DNA from: Thiohalophilus sp046483665
Lineage (GTDB): Bacteria > Pseudomonadota > Gammaproteobacteria > UBA6429 > Thiohalophilaceae
Reading direction: 5' to 3'
Assembly: GCF_046483665.1 (NCBI RefSeq)
Contig: NZ_JAWOCR010000040.1
Coordinates: 62,001 to 126,000 of the forward strand
Length of the DNA: 64,000 nt
The number at the start of each line of letters is the position of its first letter. Position 1 is the first letter of the stretch. Below are positions 1-7,602 of this stretch, piece by piece. The translations under genes were made by a program, and so were the position numbers. The notes under the pieces are model-generated. The model worked only from the letters and a program-made list of their open reading frames with translations. It was not told the origin of the DNA and did not search any database.

Positions 1-7
1 GCCTTCG

Positions 8-75
8 CACTTCGTGCAGCCTACGGCTGCACAAATTCGTTCTCGACGAATTTGTCTTTGTCACGCGACAAAGAA
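8..75. repeat. Cluster of consecutive stem-loops
   Basis: Back-to-back inverted repeats are visible: TGCAGCC with GGCTGCA around 16-32, ACAAATTCGT with ACGAATTTGT at 31-55, and CTTTGT with ACAAAG at 56-73. A smaller GCAC/GTGC pair precedes them. There is no T-run directly after the stems, so this is not a simple terminator. It looks like a hairpin-type intergenic repeat whose left part may lie outside the window. Confidence 0.55.
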
Positions 76-480
76 ACGAATCAAAAAAAACGCGCCCGCA
101 AGACACCGCCGATATAGCAATTTATCGATTGCTATACTGGTTCCCCTGCGCTTCTCTCTACATTAGTCAATCCATGGACGTCAGTCATCCCTGTGTAGGC
201 TGGCGGGTGCGTGCTCCCGTGTCGCACCCTTCGAGCTTTTTCTCCTTCCATTGCGATGCTCGGCGGCGTCTACCGGAAATAAGATCCTATAGCGATAGAG
301 TGCTTCCCATGCACCTTCAACCACTTCAATGTGCTCCTGGAGGCTCAAAGCATCAGAATTATTGAAAAAAGCCCGCTTATTAGGAAAGATTGGCATAAGG
401 GCATATCTTTTTTCTGCTGGATATCATAAAGAGAAAGACAGAGGCGGACTCATTGACACAGTTAATAGTAAGGGTGAAGT
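76..480. other. Gene-poor leader region before the RDD gene
   Basis: No recognisable gene is present. Short open frames exist on both strands, the best being a 71-codon one at 181-396 on the minus strand, but none resembles a known family or has a convincing ribosome-binding site. The base composition is AT-rich. GGTGA just before 481 serves as the ribosome-binding site of the next gene. Confidence 0.4.
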
Positions 481-933
481 ATGGATGAGACTGAATATGC
501 AGGATTCTGGATACGAGTTGGGGCAGCGCTCATTGATTCGCTGCTGGTTATGATTATTATTGTGCCAGTTATCAATGCAGTGTATGGACCTGGCTACTGG
601 ATGAGCGAGAAGCTGGTGCACGGGGGCTGGGATGTATTATTGAATTATGTTTTCCCTGCGATAGCGGTAATTGTTTTCTGGGTCTGCAAGTCTGCGACAC
701 CGGGAAAGATGGCGCTGAAGTTGACGATTGTAGATGCCGCTACCGGCGGGAAACCGTCGACCGGGCAGTTTATCGGTCGCTATCTGAGCTATTATGTTTC
801 AACCATTCCCTTGTTTCTGGGTTTGCTCTGGATAGGGCTCGATCGGCGCAAGCAGGGCTGGCATGACAAGCTGGCGGGAACTGTTGTAATCCGGGACAAT
901 AGAAAAGAGCCGGAAATATTTGATAGTCAATGA
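481..933 (+). CDS. RDD family membrane protein
   Basis: A 150-residue integral membrane protein. The N-terminal block has the family's Arg and Asp (R12 in FWIRVGAALID, D18) at the start of the first helix (about 13-35). Further helices lie at about 54-74 and 97-120. The C-terminal block DRRKQGWHDKLAGT is typical of RDD proteins, as is CKSATPGKMALKL after the second helix. RDD proteins are small inner-membrane proteins, some of which act in ion or cation transport, but no specific role can be given here. The start is supported by GGTGA 5-9 bases upstream. It stands alone next to decayed genes. Confidence 0.85.
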   Translation: MDETEYAGFWIRVGAALIDSLLVMIIIVPVINAVYGPGYWMSEKLVHGGWDVLLNYVFPAIAVIVFWVCKSATPGKMALKLTIVDAATGGKPSTGQFIGRYLSYYVSTIPLFLGLLWIGLDRRKQGWHDKLAGTVVIRDNRKEPEIFDSQ

Positions 934-1046
934 TTTTTAAAAAGGCTGTACCGGTAAAAGTATGCGCGCTCAGGAACGGAAAGCACTGTGCTGCGAAATA
1001 AGTCTGTCGTTATGAGTACGAGATATTGCAAGGCCATGAGTTAACG

Positions 1047-1673
1047 ATGATTCGCGATACCAGTCTTTGTTTTCTTGGATATTCCTTTGTTAACGGCACT
1101 GGAGACGAGGAGTCGCTCGGTTGGGCCGGACGTGCTTGTGCTGCCGCACACAGTCGAGGCGCGCCGATCATCTGCTATACTCCTGGAGTACGTCGGAATA
1201 TCAGCAAGGATATTATGCAGCGCTGGGAGGTCGAATGTTTTATCCGCCTGCCTGAGGCTTGCGATGGTCGGAGTGTGCTTTCCTGCGGTGTAAATGATAC
1301 CGTGATTGAAAACGGCAAACTGCGTGTTCCTTTCGATAAACCGTGCAAGAATGTTTACGAGTTCCTTCATGGCGACAGTAAGTGCAGGCTGTTAATGATG
1401 GGCCCGCCATCCTTCTATGACAATGAGAAAAACCAGAGAATCGAGGCCCTGGAGTAATCTTTTTCTCGGCAGGCCGAGGTCCCGGGTGTCCCCTATATCA
1501 GGCTCTTCGCGCCGCTTGTTAACGATGCTCTGTACAGGAACTAGATTATTGGCAATGATGATGCACACCCAAAAAGCGCTGGATATGCAAAGTTGGCACT
1601 GCATTCTGGGGGCAGAGACGAAATTAATGGTAAGTGTTCTCTGGCTATGAGTCGGGTGTCGGTGAATGATTAG
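1047..1673 (+). pseudogene. SGNH/GDSL-type hydrolase with two in-frame stop codons
   Basis: The intact part (from ATG 1047; an upstream TTG at 1026 is possible) encodes the N-terminal blocks of a small SGNH hydrolase: LCFLGYSFVNGTGDEESLGW, then a GVRRN-type loop and CGVNDT, the Asn-containing block. A TAA at 1455-1457 ends this frame, yet the same frame continues with VPYIRLFAPLVNDALY, a TAG at 1542-1544, then NDDAHPKSAGYAKLALH. The last segment is the family's C-terminal Asp-x-x-His catalytic block. So the gene is one reading frame interrupted by two nonsense codons, without frameshift. The first block also reads GYS where the family has GDS, which fits relaxed selection. The nucleophile Ser is retained. 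Confidence 0.8.
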
Positions 1674-2028
1674 CCGATGGATTGTTGGTGTGATGCTGTT
1701 ATTCGGTGTGCTATTGTTCATGCTGCCGAAGTCAGATGATGAAACACTTTCCAGGATTGCCTCGGCTTCGATGCTCAAATGCACCCGGGATTTTCGTGAA
1801 CAGGTGGCACGGCAGGTTATCAGGCAGGACGAGGTCGATGTAAAGTTCAACAATAAATGCCCGGATCTGATCGGCTCGCTCGAGGTTAACGAGCATGGCG
1901 AAATGGTGATTGGCGGTGAATTATACTCGATCAGAATGATCTTAATCCCCGTGGTTGAAAATGATAAAATACGCTGGAGTTGCTCTGGGGAACCTGCCGC
2001 GGCAGTGACGAAACTATGTAACAGATAA
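1666..2028 (+). CDS. Small membrane-anchored protein, possibly pilin-like C-terminus
   Basis: A 120-residue protein of unknown function. It starts with one hydrophobic helix (about 4-20, ISRWIVGVMLLFGVLLFML), followed by a soluble domain with three cysteines. The end, IRWSCSGEPAAAVTKLCNR, resembles the disulfide loop at the C-terminus of type IV pilins (Trp-x-Cys ... Cys). The N-terminus has no pilin cleavage motif, so this is only a resemblance. The ATG overlaps the last bases of the decayed SGNH frame. No partner genes are nearby. Confidence 0.5.
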   Translation: MISRWIVGVMLLFGVLLFMLPKSDDETLSRIASASMLKCTRDFREQVARQVIRQDEVDVKFNNKCPDLIGSLEVNEHGEMVIGGELYSIRMILIPVVENDKIRWSCSGEPAAAVTKLCNR

Positions 2029-2056
2029 TTGCTAAGATATTTATCAGGAGATGATT

Positions 2057-2272
2057 ATGGCAAAGGGTTATACTTCGACAGGTAAGATTCTGGGGCTGGC
2101 GCTGATCGTGGTTGGTATCGGGTTGGCGATCTGGGGTTATCAGTTATCCCAGTCGGTCGGTTCACAAATTACCGAGGCGCTGACCGGGGCAGAACGTGAC
2201 AGGGTGATGATGTTTTATATCGGTGGCGTGGCCAGTTTTGTGGTGGGCATTTATCTGGCCATCAAAAAATAA
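2057..2272 (+). CDS. DUF3185 family small membrane protein
   Basis: A 71-residue protein with two transmembrane helices (about 9-28 and 50-69) joined by the conserved SQSVGSQITEALTG segment that marks DUF3185. Its function is unknown. The ATG at 2057 is preferred over ATG 2051 because CAGGAG at 2045-2050 lies at a normal distance from it. It is separated by 28 bp from the preceding small protein and may be co-transcribed with it. Confidence 0.8.
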   Translation: MAKGYTSTGKILGLALIVVGIGLAIWGYQLSQSVGSQITEALTGAERDRVMMFYIGGVASFVVGIYLAIKK

Positions 2273-2486
2273 ACACGAAGTTAACTCGTTATCAGAGGCT
2301 GTGTTTTTGCTTTTGACGTTCATGGAAACCTGGCAGGAAAGGAACAGCTGAAAACGATATTACGCTGAACCAGCCGTATAGATTACTGAATCCTGGCTCA
2401 ATACTGCTTGCTTGATTAAAAATAACGATATTTTCCTCATTATTTAGATATTAATTACACATTCTTTTGCCCGGCGAAGCGAATGA

Positions 2487-2615
2487 AAATCATCTTCATA
2501 TAACCAATCGAATAAAGATGAGATAAAACAGCTTTTTGAGGATGTGTTTACCGAATCAGAGGGGTCGGACGAGGGGAAGCTTGTTTCCAAGAATGGGGCC
2601 GGTGACAATTGCTAA
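2487..2615 (+). pseudogene. Remnant of a GNAT-type N-acetyltransferase N-terminus
   Basis: One open stretch translates to DEIKQLFEDVFTESEG followed by DEGKLVSK and a stop at 2613-2615. The pattern LF-x-x-VFT-x-SEG-x-x-EG-x-L is characteristic of the beginning of a class of GNAT acetyltransferases. There is no start codon (a TGA precedes the stretch at 2484-2486) and no acetyl-CoA-binding part follows, so this would be a fragment. The identification rests on a short motif recalled by eye. Confidence 0.35.
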
Positions 2616-2727
2616 TACAAATGATTCTCGTTTTTTACCGATCCAATTTACGCGAGAAACCGGCGCTCTTTAGTTCATCCGTTAAGTATCTAACAGTTGA
2701 TTCAACTATGCCAGGGAGGCCAGAGCT

Positions 2728-3258
2728 ATGGAGAAGATTATGACTAAGTCGGCCCAGCGTAAGTCCCTATTAAGATCCACAGTCTGTTTTCCGGTCACGC
2801 CGGACTTCATGAGAGTTCGGTATATGTCATTGTGTGCAATATTGATATTTACGAGTCTTCCCACCATCGGCTTGGCCAGATCACCAAGCCCGGCTATTCA
2901 CGTGGAAATTCCGAACATAAAAAACAGTACTGGTAATATAGCTTGTGGAATCTTCAAATCACCAGACGGTTTCCCCGATAAATTTTTGGGTTCGGCCAGG
3001 GCAATTATAATAAAGAAAATTCAGGCGAAAAAAGCGCAATGTGACTTTTCGGATATCTCGCCTGGAACTTATGCGATCGCTGTCATTCATGATGAAAACA
3101 TGGACGGTGAGCTCGACACCAATTGGTTTGGTTTCCCTACGGAAGGCTATGGCTTTTCAAATACAACGATTGACGAATTCGGCGCACCTGCGTTTTCTGC
3201 CGCCAGCTTTCAATACGATGGGAAAAACATAGATCTGACGATCAGGTTGGATTACTGA
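2728..3258 (+). CDS. Secreted DUF2141 domain protein
   Basis: A 176-residue exported protein. A hydrophobic signal (about 33-51, ending GLA) precedes a DUF2141 domain containing GNIACGIFKSPDGFPD, SPGTYAIAVIHDENMDGELD and FGFPTEGYGFSN, all typical of that family. The DENMDGELDTN stretch could bind a divalent cation. GGGAGG at 2714-2719 supports ATG 2728. A start at ATG 2824 would give a more ordinary signal peptide and cannot be excluded. Function is unknown. Confidence 0.8.
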   Translation: MEKIMTKSAQRKSLLRSTVCFPVTPDFMRVRYMSLCAILIFTSLPTIGLARSPSPAIHVEIPNIKNSTGNIACGIFKSPDGFPDKFLGSARAIIIKKIQAKKAQCDFSDISPGTYAIAVIHDENMDGELDTNWFGFPTEGYGFSNTTIDEFGAPAFSAASFQYDGKNIDLTIRLDY

Positions 3259-3375
3259 GCGACCTTTGTATGGATGGTGAGGGGTATTAAAATTCAGCAT
3301 ACCCAATGAGCTTGGGATCCGGTTTTGCCTTTTGCCTGTCAGGGTTCCGTGGCGTGGGATTGATAAGGCGGGTAA

Positions 3376-3434
3376 AAGGGGCTGAATACTTGTAGTCTGA
3401 AGACCATGCTGATTTCAAGTATTCTTGCCCTTTG
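3376..3434. repeat. Long imperfect hairpin after the OmpA-like gene
   Basis: AAGGGGCTGAATACTTG (from about 3376) is mirrored by CAAGTATTCTTGCCCTT (to about 3433), giving an imperfect stem with a loop of about 25 bases. It lies downstream of the minus-strand OmpA-like gene. It has no clear T-run, so it may be a weak terminator, an mRNA-stabilising stem or a small repeat. Confidence 0.4.
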
Positions 3435-3462
3435 ATTGACCCTGATACCTTTTAGGTAGGAG

Positions 3463-4134
3463 TTACTCGGTGAAAGGAATCAGCGAAAGCTCGACGCGAC
3501 GGTTCAGGCTGCGACCTTCTGCTGTTGAATTATCGGCGATAGGATGACGTTCCCCAAAGCCAACGACTTCAAAGCGGGCCGGGTTTATGTTGCGTGATTT
3601 CAGGTAGGCTGCCACAGAACGGGCGCGTTTTTCGGACAGGGTCTGATTATAGGACTCTGAACCTCGCGAGTCGGTATAACCGGCGACGACGATGATCGTC
3701 TTCTCGTATTCTTCGAGTACCAATGCTACCGAATCAAGCACTGAATAAAAATCAGCTCGCAGATCGCTGCCGTCTGTCGGGAAGGTGATGTTACCTGGCA
3801 TAATAAGGTTGATATTGTCACCGTCACGCTGGACACTGACTCCGGTACCGCGCAATTGCTTGCGTAACTTGGCCTCCTGGGCGTCCATGTAATAGCCAAC
3901 CCCGCCACCCACAATGGCGCCAATACCCGCATCGCGTAGCATGCGTTTTTTGCGCTCGCTGCTTGATTTGTCCTTGTTGGCAAGATAAGAGAGAACCAGT
4001 GCTGAGCCCGCGCCTATGCCTGCGCCCTTGGCGGTATTGCTTGTCTTCTCTTCGCCAGTATAGGGATCAAAAGTCGTACACCCGGTTACTGCCAGTGCTG
4101 CAGACAGACCAACAGCTAAAATCCACTTTTTCAT
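3463..4134 (-). CDS. OmpA-family outer-membrane lipoprotein (YiaD-like)
   Basis: A 223-residue lipoprotein. The signal ends in the lipobox AVTGC with Cys19. A glycine-zipper region follows (about 37-85, GAGIGAGSALVLSYL and GIGAIVGGGVGYYMD). Residues about 110-220 form an OmpA-like peptidoglycan-binding domain with GYTDSRGSESYN, LSEKRARSVAAYL and GRSLNRRVEL, including the Asp and Arg that hold diaminopimelate. It probably links the outer membrane to peptidoglycan. The gene stands alone, divergent from the GlsB gene across a 269-bp region. Confidence 0.9.
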   Translation of the reverse strand: MKKWILAVGLSAALAVTGCTTFDPYTGEEKTSNTAKGAGIGAGSALVLSYLANKDKSSSERKKRMLRDAGIGAIVGGGVGYYMDAQEAKLRKQLRGTGVSVQRDGDNINLIMPGNITFPTDGSDLRADFYSVLDSVALVLEEYEKTIIVVAGYTDSRGSESYNQTLSEKRARSVAAYLKSRNINPARFEVVGFGERHPIADNSTAEGRSLNRRVELSLIPFTE

Positions 4135-4403
4135 ATTTTCGACTCCTGCTTGATAAATACAATAAATAATCAGAATATAAGGGTACAGTGCCCCGGAAAA
4201 TCATCCAGCCACGCACTGCCATAATCGGGCATTAATAAAGTGCTTATACGATAAGGTCCCCAAAAATATTGATCAAGGTTAAAGTTGTATTGAGAGTCAG
4301 TAAGGCCGGGCGGTAATATACAATAATGATTTGCTCTGCTTGTGTTATAGACCGGCCGGTCAAACGTCAAACGTCAAATATCGATTATGAACGGGAGAAA
4401 AAG

Positions 4404-4655
4404 ATGGACATAACAGGATTGATTGTTTTTTTACTGATCGGCGCACTCGCGGGCTGGATCGCCGGCAAGGTCATCACGGGGCGGGGCTTTGGCGTGCTGG
4501 GGAACATTGTTATCGGAATTGTTGGTGCGGTGCTCGGTGGTGTCATGTTCCGGGTCATCGGCCTGACGGCAACCGGACTAATCGGTGAAATTATTACCGC
4601 GACGGTCGGGGCAATCGTTCTTCTCTATATTGTGTTGCTGTTCAAAAAAGTCTGA
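4404..4655 (+). CDS. GlsB/YeaQ/YmgE family stress-response membrane protein
   Basis: An 83-residue, very hydrophobic, glycine-rich protein with three predicted helices. It carries the family signature LIGALAGWIAGKVITGRG near the N-terminus and GNIVIGIVGAVLGG in the second helix. These proteins are small inner-membrane or transglycosylase-associated proteins often linked to stress. GGGAGA about 8 bases upstream supports ATG 4404. TspO begins 3 bp after its stop, so the two are co-transcribed. Confidence 0.88.
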   Translation: MDITGLIVFLLIGALAGWIAGKVITGRGFGVLGNIVIGIVGAVLGGVMFRVIGLTATGLIGEIITATVGAIVLLYIVLLFKKV

Positions 4656-4658
4656 ATC

Positions 4659-5153
4659 ATGTCCACGTTGTCTCTGCGTCGCCAGTTTGCCGGTTTGATT
4701 ATCTGGTTGTTTGTGACTTTTATCGCCGCCGGGCTGGGCGCCTGGGCCTCGGTTGAGGCCGGTTTGTTCTATCAACAACTCGAACGTCCGTCCTGGGCGC
4801 CGCCCGGGTCGGTGTTCTCGCCGGTGTGGACGACCCTGTTTGTCCTGATGGCTGTCGCCGCCTGGCGGGTGTGGCGGGTTAATGGCTTTGCCGGCGTGCG
4901 CCCCGCGCTGTCGCTGTATCTCGTCCAGCTGGTGTTTAACGTGCTGTGGAGCTGGCTGTTTTTCGGCTGGCATCTGGGTGGCTGGGCATTTGCCGATGTG
5001 ATTCTGCTATGGGGTCTGATCCTTGCCACGGTGATCGTCTTCTGGCGCATCCAGCGCCTGGCCGGGCTTTTGCTCATGCCTTATCTGCTGTGGGTCAGCT
5101 TTGCTGTGGCGCTGAATTACGCGGTCTGGCAACTCAACCCCGGGTTATTGTGA
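4659..5153 (+). CDS. tspO: TspO/MBR family tryptophan-rich sensory protein
   Basis: A 164-residue protein with five predicted helices and many Trp residues. It has the family motifs RPSWAPPGSVFSPVWTTLF (about 43-61) and NVLWSWLFFG in the third or fourth helix. TspO proteins bind porphyrins and related ligands in the membrane and act in tetrapyrrole- or stress-linked signalling. It directly follows the GlsB-type gene, which supports a stress role. Confidence 0.92.
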   Translation: MSTLSLRRQFAGLIIWLFVTFIAAGLGAWASVEAGLFYQQLERPSWAPPGSVFSPVWTTLFVLMAVAAWRVWRVNGFAGVRPALSLYLVQLVFNVLWSWLFFGWHLGGWAFADVILLWGLILATVIVFWRIQRLAGLLLMPYLLWVSFAVALNYAVWQLNPGLL

Positions 5154-5363
5154 AATCCGCTTTTTCTTCCCGCTGTTAAAGCAATTCGTAGCCATTTGGC
5201 GTTTGCTATTGTGCCAGGGCAAAAATGATTTTTCTTTGCACGTCTTTGATTTGACTCTATTTTGAACAAGCTCGATAGTACGGAAATTATGTCCGCAAGA
5301 TGCTATATCGGGCCTGCGGTGGTGACCAGGTCAGGGCAGGCCGAAATGACGAAATAGTTTTTA

Positions 5364-5400
5364 CTTTGCGTTCTTTGCGCCTTTGCGATCTCTGCGTTTA
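5364..5400. repeat. GCAAAG/GCAGAG-type intergenic repeat, single arm
   Basis: Reads TTTGCG-ttc-TTTGCGCC-TTTGCG-atc-TCTGCG, a run of the hexamer-like unit also seen at 27828, 28011, 32770, 32961, 43558, 43741, 58927 and 59270. It lies in the 293-bp gap between tspO and the pyrK-like gene, near that gene's 3' end. Confidence 0.65.
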
Positions 5401-5446
5401 TTTCCAGTGACCTGGAAAAGAGAGGCCTGAGACAGGGCTTACGGTT

Positions 5447-6322
5447 TTAAAAGACGGTGTAGGCGTCGAATACCGGGCCGTCGACACAGACGCGCTTCAT
5501 CGCCGGGCCAGTATCGGTGTTGACCTGCACCACGCAGCCGGCACAGCCGCCGACCGCGCAGGCCATGAACTCTTCCAGCGAGACCTGGCAGGGCAGGTCG
5601 TATTCCCTGGCAAGACTGGCAACGGCTTCCAGCATGGGATGCGGACCGCAGCTGAAGATTTCCACTTCACGGCGTTCTTTCTCTGACAGAGCATCGAGCC
5701 AGTGGCGGGCGAGATCGGTGACGTAACCGCCATGGCAGCCGGGATAACCCTGCGTGCTGGTCAGGCGCGAGGGGATGTTCCATTGTTCGATCAGTGGCAT
5801 GCTCGCAATCACCCCCTCGGGCATGCCGGGGACGATGAATTCGGACGGCTGGCTCTGAAACGGAAACGGCACTTCGGAGCCCAGGATCATGAACGGCTGA
5901 TAATCATCGTCGTGGCGCAGGACATCGGCGCAGAAGATCATCGGCGGCATGCCGACCCCGCCGCCAATCAGCAAGGGGCGCTTTTTATGGGCATGAAACC
6001 CGAACGGTTTGCCGATAGGGCCCATCAGGTTCAGGGTATCGCCGATCTTGTTTTGCGCCAAAAGCGCGGTGCCTTCGCCGAACACCTTGTAGAGCAGATC
6101 CACGTAGCCCTTTTGCGCATCGACCCGCATGATCGAAATAGGCCGGCGCATGGGACGCTGGGCGTTAACGGTCAGGTGCACGAAGCTGCCGGGCAGGGCG
6201 CGGGCGGCGATCTGCGGCGCCTGCAGGCGCAGGGTGTATTGATCGCCGGCATGGGCGTCGTGCGCTAGAATCTCGGCCTGTTCGACAAAAATGGTATCGC
6301 GATGGGCGTTGGAGGCGTTCAC
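5447..6322 (-). CDS. PyrK-like dihydroorotate dehydrogenase electron-transfer subunit
   Basis: A 291-residue FAD / [2Fe-2S] oxidoreductase subunit. The FAD-binding barrel includes RRPISIM (59-65). The nucleotide-binding part has GGGVGMPPMIF (120-130) and FSCGPHPMLEAV (223-234). The C-terminal cluster has cysteines 255, 260, 263 and 279 in the PyrK pattern (MACAVGGCAGC ... VCVDGPVF). PyrK passes electrons from the PyrD1B flavin to NAD. It overlaps the pseudo-dihydroorotase gene by 4 bp at the end of the pyr operon. No pyrD lies in the window, so its partner is uncertain. Most gammaproteobacteria use a quinone-linked PyrD without PyrK. Confidence 0.82.
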   Translation of the reverse strand: MNASNAHRDTIFVEQAEILAHDAHAGDQYTLRLQAPQIAARALPGSFVHLTVNAQRPMRRPISIMRVDAQKGYVDLLYKVFGEGTALLAQNKIGDTLNLMGPIGKPFGFHAHKKRPLLIGGGVGMPPMIFCADVLRHDDDYQPFMILGSEVPFPFQSQPSEFIVPGMPEGVIASMPLIEQWNIPSRLTSTQGYPGCHGGYVTDLARHWLDALSEKERREVEIFSCGPHPMLEAVASLAREYDLPCQVSLEEFMACAVGGCAGCVVQVNTDTGPAMKRVCVDGPVFDAYTVF

Positions 6323-7602
6323 TGGTTCACCTGATAAACGGGTTGACCCCCCAGCAGGGTATGACTGACCCGGCCCTGCATTTCCCAGCCGAGAAACGGG
6401 GTGTTTTTACCGCAGCTGGCGAGTGTATTGTAGTCCACGGTCCAGCGCTCCTGTGGATCGAAGATGCAGATATCGGCACGATCACCGATCCCGAGCCGCC
6501 CGCCGTCGATACCCAGGATCGCGGCCGGCTCACTGGTGATGCGGGCGATGGTATCAGACAGGGTCATGAGCTTTTCGTCGGCCAGACGCAGAGTCAGCGG
6601 CAACAGGGTCTCCAGTGCCGAGATACCCGGTTCGGTTTCGCAAAACGGCGCCAGCTTGGCGTCGGCGTCGTGCGGCTGATGGGCCGAGCTGATAGCGTTA
6701 ATGATGCCACTGCCCAGTCCGGCGCGCAGGCCGTCTCTATCCCGCTGGGTACGCAACGGCGGAATGACATGGCAGGCGCTGTTGAAATCGCCAATGTCCA
6801 TCTCGGTGAGATAGAGCTGATGGGCCGCCACATCAATGGAGACCGGCAGGTCGTCGTGTCGGGCACGGGCGATCTTCTGGATCGACTGGGCACAGCTTAA
6901 ATGCATGAAGTGAGCGCGTACCCCGGTCTGCTCGATCAGCATCAGATCCCGGGCCACAGCGACCGTCTCGGCCGATTCGGGGACACCGGGCAGGCCCAGG
7001 CGGGTGCTGATGGCACCTTCATGGGCGCAGCCATTGTTGCTCAACCACGGGTCGTTGGCGTAGATAAAGACAGTGAGATTGTAATTGGCGGCATATTCGA
7101 GTGCGCGACGATAGACCAGGGTATTGTTCACCGGGTTCAGAGCGTTGCTCACGGCGATGCAGCCGCCTTCGCGAATCAGCTCTTCCATTTCGCTCAGGTG
7201 TTCGCCCTGCAACTGCACGGTCAGGGCGCCCAGAGTCACTACCCGGGCAAAGCCGGCCTGGCGGGCGCGGTGATGGATCAGCTCGGCCACAGCCGGGTTG
7301 TCGATGATGGGATCGGTGTCCGGCTGCACGCACAAGGTGGTGATGCCGCCGGCGGCCGCCGCGCGGGTCTCGCTGGCGATGGTGGCCTTGTGTTCCTGGC
7401 CCGGTTCGCGCAGGCGGGTGTTGAGATCTACCAGCCCGGGAATGACGATCTGGTCCGTGGCATCAATGACCTGATCGGTACCGAAGCCGTCGGGACTCTG
7501 GTCGATGGCCACCACCTGGCCATCGGCCAGGTAGAGATCGTGTCGGCCATCGATGCCGTTGGCCGGGTCGATGAGGCGGCCGCCTTTGATATGAATGCGC
7601 AT
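6319..7602 (-). CDS. pyrC': Dihydroorotase-like protein, predicted catalytically inactive (PyrC')
   Basis: A 427-residue amidohydrolase-fold protein with the overall class I dihydroorotase sequence. Its metal centre is destroyed: where active enzymes have Asp-x-His-x-His it reads DLNTR (59-63), the next His region reads IYAND (180-184), and the catalytic Asp before HAPH is Ala307 in SSAHQPH. Only the His in FMHLS (234) remains. In pseudomonads an inactive PyrC' encoded beside pyrB is needed to assemble aspartate carbamoyltransferase, and this gene is in the same position. It overlaps pyrB by one base. An active dihydroorotase must be encoded elsewhere. Confidence 0.92.
   Translation of the reverse strand: MRIHIKGGRLIDPANGIDGRHDLYLADGQVVAIDQSPDGFGTDQVIDATDQIVIPGLVDLNTRLREPGQEHKATIASETRAAAAGGITTLCVQPDTDPIIDNPAVAELIHHRARQAGFARVVTLGALTVQLQGEHLSEMEELIREGGCIAVSNALNPVNNTLVYRRALEYAANYNLTVFIYANDPWLSNNGCAHEGAISTRLGLPGVPESAETVAVARDLMLIEQTGVRAHFMHLSCAQSIQKIARARHDDLPVSIDVAAHQLYLTEMDIGDFNSACHVIPPLRTQRDRDGLRAGLGSGIINAISSAHQPHDADAKLAPFCETEPGISALETLLPLTLRLADEKLMTLSDTIARITSEPAAILGIDGGRLGIGDRADICIFDPQERWTVDYNTLASCGKNTPFLGWEMQGRVSHTLLGGQPVYQVNQ

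Noticed and set aside
181..396. 71-codon minus-strand frame near the left edge
   Set aside because: No family resemblance and no convincing ribosome-binding site; too short to support as a gene.
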